This document shows positions 1 to 8,616 of a stretch of DNA of 64,000 nt, piece by piece. Location of the stretch: the NCBI GenBank assembly GCA_963836015.1, contig CAWIIF010000001.1:124001-188000 (forward strand). The letters are read 5' to 3'. The notes beneath the pieces are model-generated. The model made no database searches. It worked only from the letters and a program-made list of their open reading frames with translations, and had not been told where the DNA came from. How positions within the stretch are numbered: the first letter of the stretch is position 1; each line of letters begins with the position of its first letter. The stretch is from CAWCDJ01 sp963836015. Its GTDB lineage: Bacteria > Acidobacteriota > Terriglobia > Bryobacterales > Bryobacteraceae. Both the position numbers and the translations under genes were made by a program.

Positions 1-204
1 GCGTCGTGGCTGCGGAACCGCTTGCTCGAAGCAGTCTTCGCAGATGCGGAATGGGCGGCGGACACGTCGTATGGGACGCTGTACGTGATAGACTTTGAGT
101 TACGGACTTCTGTTGGCCTCGCCCCCGTTCGGAGCGGGTGGATCGTCCGGAGCGGCGAAAACTTTCCGCGGCTCACCACCTGCTATGTGAAGAGGAACCT
201 TTGA
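1..204 (+). CDS. DUF6883 family protein, C-terminal part (cut by window edge)
   Basis: An open frame runs in from the left edge and stops at 202-204, so only the last 67 residues are present and the true start lies outside. The visible tail reads through GTLYVIDFEL and ends with SGWIVRSGENFPRLTTCYV, which resembles the conserved end of DUF6883 proteins. The TTG at 22 is inside the domain and is unlikely to be the start. The gene ends two bases before a DUF4926 gene, a pairing I recall for these two families. The molecular function is unknown; a toxin-antitoxin or defence role would be a guess from the small paired-gene layout. Confidence 0.6.
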   Translation, partial: ASWLRNRLLEAVFADAEWAADTSYGTLYVIDFELRTSVGLAPVRSGWIVRSGENFPRLTTCYVKRNL

Positions 205-206
205 CC

Positions 207-419
207 ATGCCTGTTCCCCCTTTGTTGGCGCCCGTGGCGCTCCTGGTCGATCTCCCCGACCGCGGACTTAGCCGCGGCCAGATGGGGACGGTCGTGGAGC
301 ATCTGGCGGAAGGGGCCGTGCTGGTCGAGTTCGCTGACGACGAGGGCCAAACCTACGCCATGGTCGACCTTAAACCCGATCAGTTGGTAGTCTTGCACCG
401 CCGCTTCCGCGCGGCTTGA
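207..419 (+). CDS. DUF4926 domain-containing small protein
   Basis: This is a 70-residue protein starting at the ATG at 207, chosen over an in-frame ATG at 138 that would overlap the upstream gene by 67 bases. It has the compact beta-rich layout of DUF4926: a start such as LVDLPDRGLSRGQMGTVVEH, then VLVEFADDEGQTYAMVDL, and a terminal LVVL segment, similar to a small SH3-like barrel. It follows the DUF6883 gene by two bases, so the two are almost certainly cotranscribed. No catalytic residues are apparent. It may be the partner or immunity subunit of the upstream protein; this is inference only. typA starts 11 bases downstream and may share the transcript. Confidence 0.65.
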   Translation: MPVPPLLAPVALLVDLPDRGLSRGQMGTVVEHLAEGAVLVEFADDEGQTYAMVDLKPDQLVVLHRRFRAA

Positions 420-430
420 CAGCCTGATTC

Positions 431-2227
431 ATGAAGATTAGCAACACAAGCATACGCAATATCGCCATCATCGCCCATGTGGACCATGGGAAGACCACTC
501 TGGTCGATGCCATGCTCAACCAGAGCGGCATTTTCCGCGTCAACGAAGAACACGTTGAACGCGTTATGGATTCGAACGATCTCGAACGCGAGCGCGGCAT
601 CACGATTCTCGCCAAAATCACCGGCGTGCGCTATCACGGGGTGAAGATCAACATCGTGGATACGCCCGGCCATTCGGATTTCGGCGGCGAGGTGGAGCGC
701 GCCCTCAAGATCGTGGACGGCGTGATGCTGCTGGTGGACGCGAGCGAAGGCCCCCTGCCGCAGACACGCTACGTGCTTTCGAAGGCGCTCGAAGCGCATC
801 TTCCGCCGATTGTCGTGATCAACAAGATCGACCGGCCCGATGCGCGCGTCCAGGAAGTGCTGAACGAGGTGTACGACCTGTTCATCGACCTGGACGCCAC
901 GGAGGACCAGCTCGATTTTCCGGTGCTCTACACGATCGCCAAGAGCGGAATCGCCAAGAAGACGATGGACGATCCGTCGACGACCCTGCGGCCGCTGTTC
1001 GATGCCATCGTGGAGCACATCCCGCCGCCGGTCGGCGATGCGGATGGCGTGCTGCAAATGCTGATCGCGAACCTGGACTACAGCGACTATCTCGGGCGGC
1101 TGGGGATCGGGCGCGTCTTCAACGGCACCCTGAAATACGGAGATATGGTAGCCATCGCCAAACGCGACGGATCGATGCACACCACCAAGATCACGAAGCT
1201 CTATTCGTTCGAGGGCCTCAAACGGGTGGATGAAACCACCGGCCTGCAGGGCGACATCCTGGCAATCGCCGGCGTGGAAGGCATCACCATCGGGGAAACC
1301 GTCACCAGCGCGGAGACGCCCGACCCGCTGCCCCAGATCCAGATCGACGAGCCGACCATCGCCATGGCGTTCACTATTAACACCTCGCCGTTCGCGGGCA
1401 AGGAAGGGCAATGGGTGACGTCGCGGAACCTGCGAGAGCGGCTGGAAAAAGAGCTGCTGACGAATGTTTCGATCCGGGTGGAGGAACTGGGCCACGACAC
1501 GTTCAAGGTGATGGGCCGCGGCGAGCTGCAACTGGCCATCCTCATCGAGATGATGCGGCGGGAAGGCCACGAGCTGGCCGTCGGGAAGCCGGAGATCATC
1601 ACCCGGACCGTCAAGGGAAAAGTGCAGGAGCCGCTGGAGCTGCTCATTATCGACTGCCCGGAGAACTTTCTCGGGGTAGTGATCGAGAAGCTCGGGGCGC
1701 GCAAGGGCAAGATGACCAAGATGGTGAACCACGGCTCGGGGCGCGTGCGACTGGAATTCCACGTACCCTCGCGCGGCCTGATCGGGTTGCGCAGCGAGAT
1801 CCTCACCGATACCCGCGGGACGGCCATCATGAACTCCCTCTTCCATGGATATATCGACTGGCAGGGTGAAATTCCGACCCGTCCCACCGGCTCGCTGGTG
1901 GCGGACCGGTCCGGCAAAGCTACCGGCTATGCGATCTTCAACCTGCAGGAGCGGGGTGAAATATTCGTCACGCCCGGCACGGAGATATACGAAGGCATGG
2001 TGGTGGGCGAGAACGCGCGTGAGAAGGACCTGGACGTGAACATCGTCAAGGAGAAGAAGCTGACCAACATGCGGGCGTCCACCGCGGACGAAGCGATCCG
2101 TCTGGTGCCGCCGCGGATCTTGAACCTGGAGCAGGCCATCGAGTTCATCCGCGACGACGAATTCGTGGAAGTGACGCCGCAGTCGATCCGCATGCGGAAG
2201 AAAATCCTGAAGAGCAATCAGCGGTAG
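431..2227 (+). CDS. typA: Translational GTPase TypA/BipA
   Basis: A 598-residue ribosome-associated GTPase of the EF-G-like class, involved in ribosome assembly and stress adaptation. The GTPase domain occupies roughly residues 1-200, with the P-loop AHVDHGKTT (15-23), the switch region ERERGITI, the G3 motif DTPGH and the G4 motif NKIDRPDAR. Domain II, the EF-G-like domain III/V fold and the BipA-specific C-terminal region follow, ending in the basic tail MRKKILKSNQR. The length matches typical BipA (about 600). The TAG stop codon lies inside the left arm of a long palindrome (2224-2301), which probably also terminates transcription. Confidence 0.97.
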   Translation: MKISNTSIRNIAIIAHVDHGKTTLVDAMLNQSGIFRVNEEHVERVMDSNDLERERGITILAKITGVRYHGVKINIVDTPGHSDFGGEVERALKIVDGVMLLVDASEGPLPQTRYVLSKALEAHLPPIVVINKIDRPDARVQEVLNEVYDLFIDLDATEDQLDFPVLYTIAKSGIAKKTMDDPSTTLRPLFDAIVEHIPPPVGDADGVLQMLIANLDYSDYLGRLGIGRVFNGTLKYGDMVAIAKRDGSMHTTKITKLYSFEGLKRVDETTGLQGDILAIAGVEGITIGETVTSAETPDPLPQIQIDEPTIAMAFTINTSPFAGKEGQWVTSRNLRERLEKELLTNVSIRVEELGHDTFKVMGRGELQLAILIEMMRREGHELAVGKPEIITRTVKGKVQEPLELLIIDCPENFLGVVIEKLGARKGKMTKMVNHGSGRVRLEFHVPSRGLIGLRSEILTDTRGTAIMNSLFHGYIDWQGEIPTRPTGSLVADRSGKATGYAIFNLQERGEIFVTPGTEIYEGMVVGENAREKDLDVNIVKEKKLTNMRASTADEAIRLVPPRILNLEQAIEFIRDDEFVEVTPQSIRMRKKILKSNQR

Positions 2228-2301
2228 GGTAGGCCTCCTGGCCTGCCCAGGCGTGCGCAGCGCGCCTTCGGCGCGTGGACAGGCCAGGAGGCCTATCCTA
2301 C
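2224..2301. repeat. Long palindromic repeat element, full copy, after typA
   Basis: Two 22-base arms (2224-2245 and 2280-2301) are reverse complements with one mismatch. The intervening 34 bases contain a second small hairpin built on cgcgcc-ttc-ggcgcg. The left arm contains the typA stop codon. Related sequence recurs at 24841-24865, 49842-49863 and 59135-59170, so this is a dispersed REP-like family with the core GGRCAGGCC / GGCCTGYCC. In this position it could act as a terminator or 3' end stabiliser. Confidence 0.85.
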
Positions 2302-2325
2302 TAAACTACGTTAACCTGAATCGGA

Positions 2326-2940
2326 ATGACGCCCTACGCGCTCACCGCCGCGGAACTCGCCGTGTTCCGGCGGCTGAACACACCCGAGAAGATCCAGCGG
2401 TTCCTGGATCGCGACATCGCTTATAACAAGGAACCCGGGGGGCCGACGTGCCGGTCGCCGCGGCGCGTGCTGCGCGACCGGATGGCGCATTGCATGGAAG
2501 GCGCGCTGTTCGGGGCAGCGGCGCTGCGGATGATGGGCCACCCGCCGCTGCTGCTCGATCTCGAGGCGGTCCGCGACGACGACCACGTGCTGGCCGTCTT
2601 CCGCTCGCGAGGGCACTGGGGCGCGGTCGCCAAGTCGAACTACTCGGGCCTGCGGTACCGCGAGCCGGTCTACCGGACGCTGCGCGAGCTGGTGATGTCG
2701 TACTTCGAGCATTATTACAACCTCAAAAAGGAAAAGACGCTCCGCCGCTACTCGCGTCCCGTCAGCCTCGTCCGGTTCGACGTTATCGGCTGGATGACCG
2801 CGGAAGAGGATGTCTGGGCGATTCCCGACCACCTCTGCTCGATCGCGCACACGCCGGTGCTGCCGGGGCGGATGGCCGCGGGTCTCGGACGCGTCGATGA
2901 ACGGCTATTCGCCGCCGGGCTGGTGGGCCGGTCCGTCTAG
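2326..2940 (+). CDS. Conserved hypothetical protein, transglutaminase-like
   Basis: A 204-residue cytoplasmic protein without signal peptide or membrane segment. It contains an ordered Cys...His pattern, RMAHCMEGALFGAAALRMMG followed about 25 residues later by DDHVLAVFR. This resembles the nucleophile helix and catalytic His strand of transglutaminase-like cysteine enzymes. A Lys/Tyr-rich segment (YFEHYYNLKKEKTLRRYSRP) follows. The fold assignment is inference and I do not know a characterised homologue. The gene stands alone between the typA palindrome and a convergent secreted protein gene. The ATG at 2326 has only a weak ribosome binding site. Confidence 0.6.
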   Translation: MTPYALTAAELAVFRRLNTPEKIQRFLDRDIAYNKEPGGPTCRSPRRVLRDRMAHCMEGALFGAAALRMMGHPPLLLDLEAVRDDDHVLAVFRSRGHWGAVAKSNYSGLRYREPVYRTLRELVMSYFEHYYNLKKEKTLRRYSRPVSLVRFDVIGWMTAEEDVWAIPDHLCSIAHTPVLPGRMAAGLGRVDERLFAAGLVGRSV

Positions 2941-2948
2941 CAGGGCCG

Positions 2949-5186
2949 CTACCGCTCGAAATGTACCGGCTGCGTCAGCGCGCCGTTTCCCGCCGAATCC
3001 CATACCGCGAAGCGAACCCACTTTTTGCCCGCGACGTCGAACGGCACGTGGAACTGGTGGCTCGACATGGGGGGCTGGCCGGTCAGCGAGATCACTTCGC
3101 TGCCGGTGGTCTTGCCGTCTCCCCACACGAGCTCCGCGAATTCCGGCGGGAAGGTCCATTCCACGTCGGCGTTGTAATAGCGGTGAGGCCCGCTGCCTTC
3201 GATCCCCCAGTTACGGAATAGAACTTCGCCGCTAGTGACGAAATAGTCCCCCGCGCGCAGCGCTTTCACTACCGGCGCCCATCCGTCGGCGAACCGCGGC
3301 ACGCGGTCGAGCTTCACGTAGTTCACGACGAGCTGCGGATACGTCTCGTCGTCCGGATTCTTCATGTACGTGTCGCCTTCCGCAATCATGTATTTGGCGC
3401 CCGACCAGTTGTTCATATCGTCCAGCAGGCCGAGACACCGCTGCTCGCAGAGCCGCCTCTCCGATTGATCGACCGGCAACGATTGATACGAGCCTCCCAG
3501 GTACCGGTCGCTCTGGAAAAAGTCCTGGTCCTTGACCGCATCCGGGTAGCCCGCCGACCCTTTCGTGCGCGGATGCGTCTGCCAGACCAGTCCCTGCTCG
3601 TCTTTGAGCAGCTCGAGCTCGGTGGGCGCCGAGCTCGTGTGGTAAACCTTGCCGAAGCCGGCCTGCGTCTCTACATAGGGCTGCGTGGGCGGCGCGGCCG
3701 GTTTGCGGACGTGTGTGAAATAGACGGGCCTCGGGAACAGGAACATGTAGTGGCCGCCGAAGTTGGCATCCGGCTCTTCTCCGGGAATCAGCAGGAAGTC
3801 CCGGTCGGAAAAGCGCTCGCAGCCTTCGAAATACACCTTCTGCTCGTCGAGCCGGATGGCCCCGGTATCGGCCGGGTGCGAGTCCGAGTGAAAGTCGGCC
3901 AGGATCGCGATATTGATTCCCAGCGCGCGAAATACCGGCAGCCAGGTGGGCTCGTAGTCGACCGTGCCTGCGTCGGTGAGCTGCTCGTTGAAATGGAAAT
4001 GAAAGTGGCTGACCAGGACCTTCATGCCGGGCATGGCCTTGTAGACGTCGTCGTGGGTGTAGGCCAGGACATGCTCGTCCGTGGCCCGGCCAACCTCCGC
4101 GCTGAGGTAGAAATAGACCGGCATCCGCTGCAGGGTTCCGGGAGGCGCATTATAAAGCGCGAAGTTGTTGATCTCCTCGCGGGCCTCGTTGACGCGCCGC
4201 TGCCACACCGCGTCGGAGATGCCGTAAGGCTTGTAGCCGGTCTCGCGATCCGGCTGGCGGACGCCGATCGCGAATGAGCCGGCGCCATCCTTGCGGTAGT
4301 AGATATAGCCGAGGTTCGTCTCCATCTCGCGGGCGAAGAAAAACTTATGGGAAGGCGGTAGAACCGCGAGCGATCCGCCGCCCGTTTCGAGAATTCCCAG
4401 CCGGTTGCGCGCCCGCACTCCGACGGGGTACTGATTGACGGCGCCGCCGAACTCGTATTTTTGCCAGCCGCGCGCGACGTCGCGCCACACCAGGCGCGTG
4501 TTTTCGCCGGCCGTGAATCCTTTTAATCCCGCCGTATATTTATAGGCCACGGAGGGCTCGTCGGTTTTCGCAATGGCTTCCTGCCGCAGCAGGTTCGAGC
4601 CGCGGTAGACAGTGAATTGAAGCGCCCCCGAGAATATGCCCATCTCAAGGCCGGGGAAGGTCGCCTCGATGCGCGCGCCATCGGTCTTCACCGCGCAGCC
4701 CGTAGCGTGATACTGCGCCCAGGCCCTGCGGATCTCCTCCGGCTTGCGCGGCAGATCGAGGTTCGTGCCCGGCCGTCCCGGAACCATGAGCGGCGCGTCC
4801 CAGAACGCGAACCACTTCTCGCGATCCACGACTTCGGGCGTGAGCTCGACACCCAGCTCGCGAAGCGGCGCGATCTGCTGCTGCGAGAGCCGCCGCTTGC
4901 CGCTGGTGACCTGAAACTCGGGCGTCAGGTCTCGCGCCAGCACAACCCACCCGCCAGTGCCGCGCGCCGCCAGTTCCGTAACGATGGGCTGGCCGTCGCG
5001 GATGGTGAACGCCGCGCGCAGCGGTTCGCCGCGCTCCCCCTGCCAGTTCAGCTCGAGCGCTCCGGAGCGAACTTCGGCGCGCAATCCTTCCGCCGGTTTG
5101 TACTCATGCAGATCGCACGTGAAACTCTGGCCGGACGCAGCGGCCGCGCAGCACACGACGGCCGCGATGGAGAAGCAGATTCTCAA
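2949..5186 (-). CDS. Secreted PHP-like metal-dependent hydrolase candidate
   Basis: A 745-residue exported protein with a signal peptide at its start (MRICFSIAAVVCCAAAASG). The N-terminal half is beta-rich. The second half carries a cluster of metal-ligand-like motifs: VLVSHFHFHFNEQ, then ILADFHSDSH, then LIPGEEPDANFGGHYMFLF. These look like the His/Asp/Glu ligands of PHP-type or amidohydrolase-type phosphoesterases. The C-terminal 100 residues form an immunoglobulin-like beta domain ending ALTQPVHFER. Substrate and exact family are unknown. It is convergent with the preceding plus-strand gene and separated by 72 bases from the broken permease gene upstream, so it is probably its own unit. 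Confidence 0.55.
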   Translation of the reverse strand: MRICFSIAAVVCCAAAASGQSFTCDLHEYKPAEGLRAEVRSGALELNWQGERGEPLRAAFTIRDGQPIVTELAARGTGGWVVLARDLTPEFQVTSGKRRLSQQQIAPLRELGVELTPEVVDREKWFAFWDAPLMVPGRPGTNLDLPRKPEEIRRAWAQYHATGCAVKTDGARIEATFPGLEMGIFSGALQFTVYRGSNLLRQEAIAKTDEPSVAYKYTAGLKGFTAGENTRLVWRDVARGWQKYEFGGAVNQYPVGVRARNRLGILETGGGSLAVLPPSHKFFFAREMETNLGYIYYRKDGAGSFAIGVRQPDRETGYKPYGISDAVWQRRVNEAREEINNFALYNAPPGTLQRMPVYFYLSAEVGRATDEHVLAYTHDDVYKAMPGMKVLVSHFHFHFNEQLTDAGTVDYEPTWLPVFRALGINIAILADFHSDSHPADTGAIRLDEQKVYFEGCERFSDRDFLLIPGEEPDANFGGHYMFLFPRPVYFTHVRKPAAPPTQPYVETQAGFGKVYHTSSAPTELELLKDEQGLVWQTHPRTKGSAGYPDAVKDQDFFQSDRYLGGSYQSLPVDQSERRLCEQRCLGLLDDMNNWSGAKYMIAEGDTYMKNPDDETYPQLVVNYVKLDRVPRFADGWAPVVKALRAGDYFVTSGEVLFRNWGIEGSGPHRYYNADVEWTFPPEFAELVWGDGKTTGSEVISLTGQPPMSSHQFHVPFDVAGKKWVRFAVWDSAGNGALTQPVHFER

Positions 5187-5258
5187 CGGTTTCTCCCTCC
5201 CTGTTCGCGGCCAGTATATAACGCTACGCGACGGCCAGGCGGCTCCACTTTAGTTGCT

Positions 5259-7836
5259 TCACTCCCAGCGCAGCGCGCGGACCGGGTCCACCTGCGTCGC
5301 GCGCCTGGCCGGGACGGCGCTCGCCAGGACCACGGCCGCGCTGAGAAGCAGCACGACACTGGAATATGCCAGCGGGTCCAGCGGGTGAATTCCCGGCAGG
5401 GCGTGGGCCAGCAGCGCGGATATGCCCGCCGCGCAGACCATCCCGCAACCCAGGCCCCAGGCCAGGGCGCCCACGCTCGAACCCAGTACCAGCCGTACAA
5501 TTTGCGAAGGCTGCGCTCCCAGCGCCATCCGCACGCCGATTTCCCGCGTGCGCTGCCCCACCACGTAGGCGAACACACCCGACATTCCGACCGAGGCGAT
5601 CGCCAGCGCCAGCAGGCCGAGGAAGCCCGCCAACGCCGAACCGTAAATCGAAGGCTCCAGCTTGCGGCGGAAATTGTCCGCCAGCGGGTCCGCACGAACC
5701 TGGGCTCGCGGCTCGATCTGTTTCACCAGGGCTGCAATGCGCTCCACGGAGGCGGCTCCGCGATCGCGCACCAGGATGAATGGCGCCCCCCATCTTCCGG
5801 TCATAGGGAAGTAGAAGACAGCTTCGATCGACGATAGATCGTTGGTATATGTGTCGGAGACCACGCCGACGATCTGCCGCAGCCGTTCGTTCGCGAGAAC
5901 CGTTTTCCCCAGAGGGCTTTCTCCCTGCCACCAGCGCTTCGCTGCCGCTTCATTGATCATGACGACATCACGCTCGCTATCCTCAGGAACGAAATTGCGT
6001 CCCGCCAGCAACCGCATTCCCAGCGCATTGAGGTACCCGCCGGAGACTTCATTGGAATAGATGTGCAGCACCGGAGAGCCCTTCCGGCCGCTAGGCACTA
6101 AGGAGGTGCTGTAGGTCGAATTGCTCAAGCGGAGGATTCAGCGTGAGGCCGCAGGCAGGCAGGTCGCCGGCGTGCTCCAACTGCGCCAGCAGGTCGCGGC
6201 TCAAGGCCATGGTCCGCGGGCCGCTATACTGGCTCGCCGGCAGGTCAATCGACAGAACCGTCACGTTCTGAACATCGAATCCCGGGTCCAGCGCTTGCGC
6301 CCGCTGCATCCCGCGCACCAGCAGCCCCGCATTCGCCAGCAGGACCACGCTGATTGCAACCTGGACGGAGAGCAATACGCTGCGCAGCGGGAGCCGCGCC
6401 CGCACCGGTCCGCCCGGGCCTGCCCGGCCTTCAACGCCGCGGAGATCCCCGCGCGGGTGCCGTGCAGCGCGGGGGCGAGGCCGAACGCGAGGCAGGAGAC
6501 GATGGCTACGGCGATCGTATAGAGCCAGCACGTTCAGATCCGGCGCTACCCGAAAAGCCTGGTCCGCGGCCAGCCGGTGCATCACCGCCGCCGGCACTAC
6601 CAGCGCCGTTGCCAGGCCCAGGCCCGCCGCCGCCAGCGCCAGCAGCATGCTCTCCACCAGCAATTGCCGTACAATACGGAATCTGCTGCCGCCGAGTGAA
6701 AGCCTCACCGCGATCTCCTGCCGACGTGCAGCGGCCCGGGCCAGCAGCAGGTTTCCGACGTTGGCGCAGGCCAGCAACAGCACCAGCGTGACCGCGAAGA
6801 ACAACGTCAGCATCATGGGAATCACTTGCCGCTTCTTGAGTGGGCTGTCCATCCAGGCAGTGCCGGCTACCACGATGCCGGGCCGCTGCCCACCGATCCC
6901 GTTCGCCGTTCGGAACTGATCCAGCAGAATCGCCAGCTCGGCCTGCGCCCTCGTGCGCGTCACGCCCGGCGCCAGACGTCCAGCCACCGGCGTGCAGCAG
7001 AAATCGGGCGAGGTGAGCCAGGCCTGGATCGAAGGGTCGTTGGGCCGCAGCAGCTTTCGCGCCGGCAGCGGCGTCCAGACATCATTCCGCAACGGATTCG
7101 TGCCCGTGAAATCGGCCGGCGTCACACCCACCACCGTGAAGGGGATGTCGTCCAGCCGGATGCTGCGGCCCACAATGCGCGGATCGCCGCCGAAGCGCTC
7201 CAGCCACAGATCGTGGCTGATCACGATCACTCCCTGCGGCGCGCCGGTGCGGTCCTCGTCGTCCAGAAATCCGCGCCCGCGCTCCATGTCCACGCCCAGC
7301 ACGCGGAAGTAATTGCCGCTCACGTAGGTGAGTTGCTGAGGCCGGTCGTCCATCTTCACCCGTTCGCCGTTGCGCATGGCGACCAGCCCGCTGAAGGCTT
7401 GCGAATGCTGCGCCAGGTAGCGGTACTCCGCGATCCCGAAGTCGCCTCCACCTTCGCGCACGAACCGGTGCACCGTAACCACTCGCGACGGGTCGTGGAC
7501 CGGCCACGGCCGCAATGCGAATGCGTTGAATATGGTGAACAGGCCGGTATTGAGGCCGATCGCGCTCCCCAGGGCCAACAGGGCGGTGGCTGTGAACCCC
7601 GGCTGGCGCCGCAGAGTTCGCAGGCCATAGGCGACGTCCTGCCACAGGCTTTCCACCCACGGCCAGATCCATACGCCGCGGGCGGCCTCTCTCGCAAGCG
7701 TGGTATTACCCATGGCCGCGGGCGGGCTGCCATCCTTTGCCAGCAGGGACCGGTGGAATTCCATCTCCTCGGCGAGTTCGGCGTCCATCCTGCCGCGATG
7801 CAGCCAATATCGGAGCCGGCGCAAAAGCCTGGTCAT
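5259..7836 (-). pseudogene. ADOP-type FtsX/MacB permease, broken by three frameshifts
   Basis: The reading is an acidobacterial duplicated permease: a short cytoplasmic N-terminal helix pair (MTRLLRRLRYWLHRGRMDAELAEEMEFH), a MacB-like periplasmic core, an FtsX domain (VTLVLLLACANVGNLLLARA), then a second core plus FtsX domain ending VRALRWE. A full-length gene would encode about 860 residues. Three frame changes break it: near 6518-6524 (after LNVLA, the true continuation YTIAVAIVSCLAFGLAPAL is one base out of frame), near 6385-6425 (return to the original frame before LRSVLLSVQVA), and near 6124-6129 (after LTLNPPL). Such permeases are usually controlled by the adjacent PadR gene. Decay is the simplest reading; sequencing error is the alternative. 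Confidence 0.85.
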
Positions 7837-7846
7837 GCAATCTCCC

Positions 7847-8182
7847 TTACGTGGTTTGGAGCACCCGTTGGATCGCCGCCACCATGCGCTCGAAATCGGC
7901 GCGTTCGGCGGCCAGTTGTTTGCGGCCGGCGGGAGTGAGCGTGTAATAGCGCGCGCGGCGGTTGTTCTCCGACGCCCCCCACTCGGCGGTCACCCAACCA
8001 TTGAGCAGCAGGCGCTGGAGCGCCGGGTAAAGAGAGCTCTCGCCGACATCGAGAACGTCCTCCGACGTCGCCTTCAGCATCTGGGCGATGCCGTAGCCGT
8101 GCATTTTGCCGCGTGCGAGGGCCTTCAGGATGAGCAGGTCCAGCGTGCCGGGCAGGAGTTCGAGCGGTTCACGTTTTCCCAT
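7847..8182 (-). CDS. PadR family transcriptional regulator
   Basis: An 111-residue winged-helix regulator with the classical PadR signature: LLPGTLDLLILKAL at the start, MHGYGIAQ, then SSLYPALQRLLLNGWV, RRARYYTLTPAGRKQL and a C-terminal dimerisation helix. Length and order are normal for the PadR-s1 type. It lies ten bases upstream of the ADOP permease gene, an arrangement typical of Acidobacteriota. Its start codon ATG (8180-8182) sits inside a perfect 17-base palindrome, and a second copy lies 51 bases upstream, so autorepression is likely. The gene is intact although the permease it should control is broken. Confidence 0.93.
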   Translation of the reverse strand: MGKREPLELLPGTLDLLILKALARGKMHGYGIAQMLKATSEDVLDVGESSLYPALQRLLLNGWVTAEWGASENNRRARYYTLTPAGRKQLAAERADFERMVAAIQRVLQTT

Positions 8183-8246
8183 CGTCTACCGATGGAAGTA
8201 TGAACCGGAATGGAATCGCGTGTCAAGCCCCATCGTCTATCGAGGG
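8179..8246 (-). promoter_or_regulatory. padR promoter flanked by two operator-like palindromes
   Basis: On the minus strand a -35 TTGACA (8221-8226) and a -10 CATACT (8197-8202) are 18 bases apart. Immediately downstream is the palindrome CCATCG-gtaga-CGATGG (8179-8195, read on minus), which includes the padR start codon. Just upstream of the -35 is a second copy (8230-8246) sharing the ten bases TAGACGATGG. The copies are 51 bases apart, close to five helical turns. The leader would be only about a dozen bases. Binding by PadR is inference from position and symmetry. Confidence 0.7.
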
Positions 8247-8261
8247 GTAGAGCCGCTCTTT

Positions 8262-8611
8262 TCAAAACGTATAGCTTACGCCGAACAGCGGCGTGAATTG
8301 CTGGAAGATCCCGCGGGCCGTGTTGTGCGGCGCCGGAACGATCTGCTGGCGGGGGAACGTCGTCAGATAATCCCGAAACTCGCCGCGCAGCAGCACGTGC
8401 GGGCGGAGTTGGTACGTAACGCCTCCGCCTACGCTGAGGACGACCTTCCACACGTCGTTGGTGGTGAGGCTGGCGATCTCCGGGAATGTCGGCTTTCACG
8501 CCGGGCGCCTGCAGGAAGGGATGCCCGTCGTGATAGAGATAAGAGAACTGGCCCGAAAGGTAGTTGGAAAACTCGTACTCGAGGTCGATTAAACCAGACC
8601 TATCCAGACTC
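8262..8611 (-). pseudogene. Remnant of an outer-membrane beta-barrel protein
   Basis: Read on the minus strand, two frames join into about 110 residues of a C-terminal beta-barrel: LEYEFSNYLSGQFSYLYHDG, FLQAPGVKADI, then after a one-base frame change near 8480-8486 PEIASLTTNDVWKVVLSVGG, GVTYQLRPHVLLRGEFRDYL, and the terminal FTPLFGVSYTF. The alternating pattern and terminal aromatic residue are typical of OmpA/OMP_b-brl barrels. The 5' part, including any signal peptide, is missing: the frame is closed by a stop just before the dedA end. This 434-base gap between padR and dedA therefore holds the padR promoter and this relic. Confidence 0.65.
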
Positions 8612-8616
8612 TCACA

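Noticed and set aside
380..1846. A 488-codon open frame antisense to typA
   Set aside because: It is the complement of a clear GTPase gene, is rich in Arg/His/Asp as expected for antisense of high-GC codons, and shows no domain.
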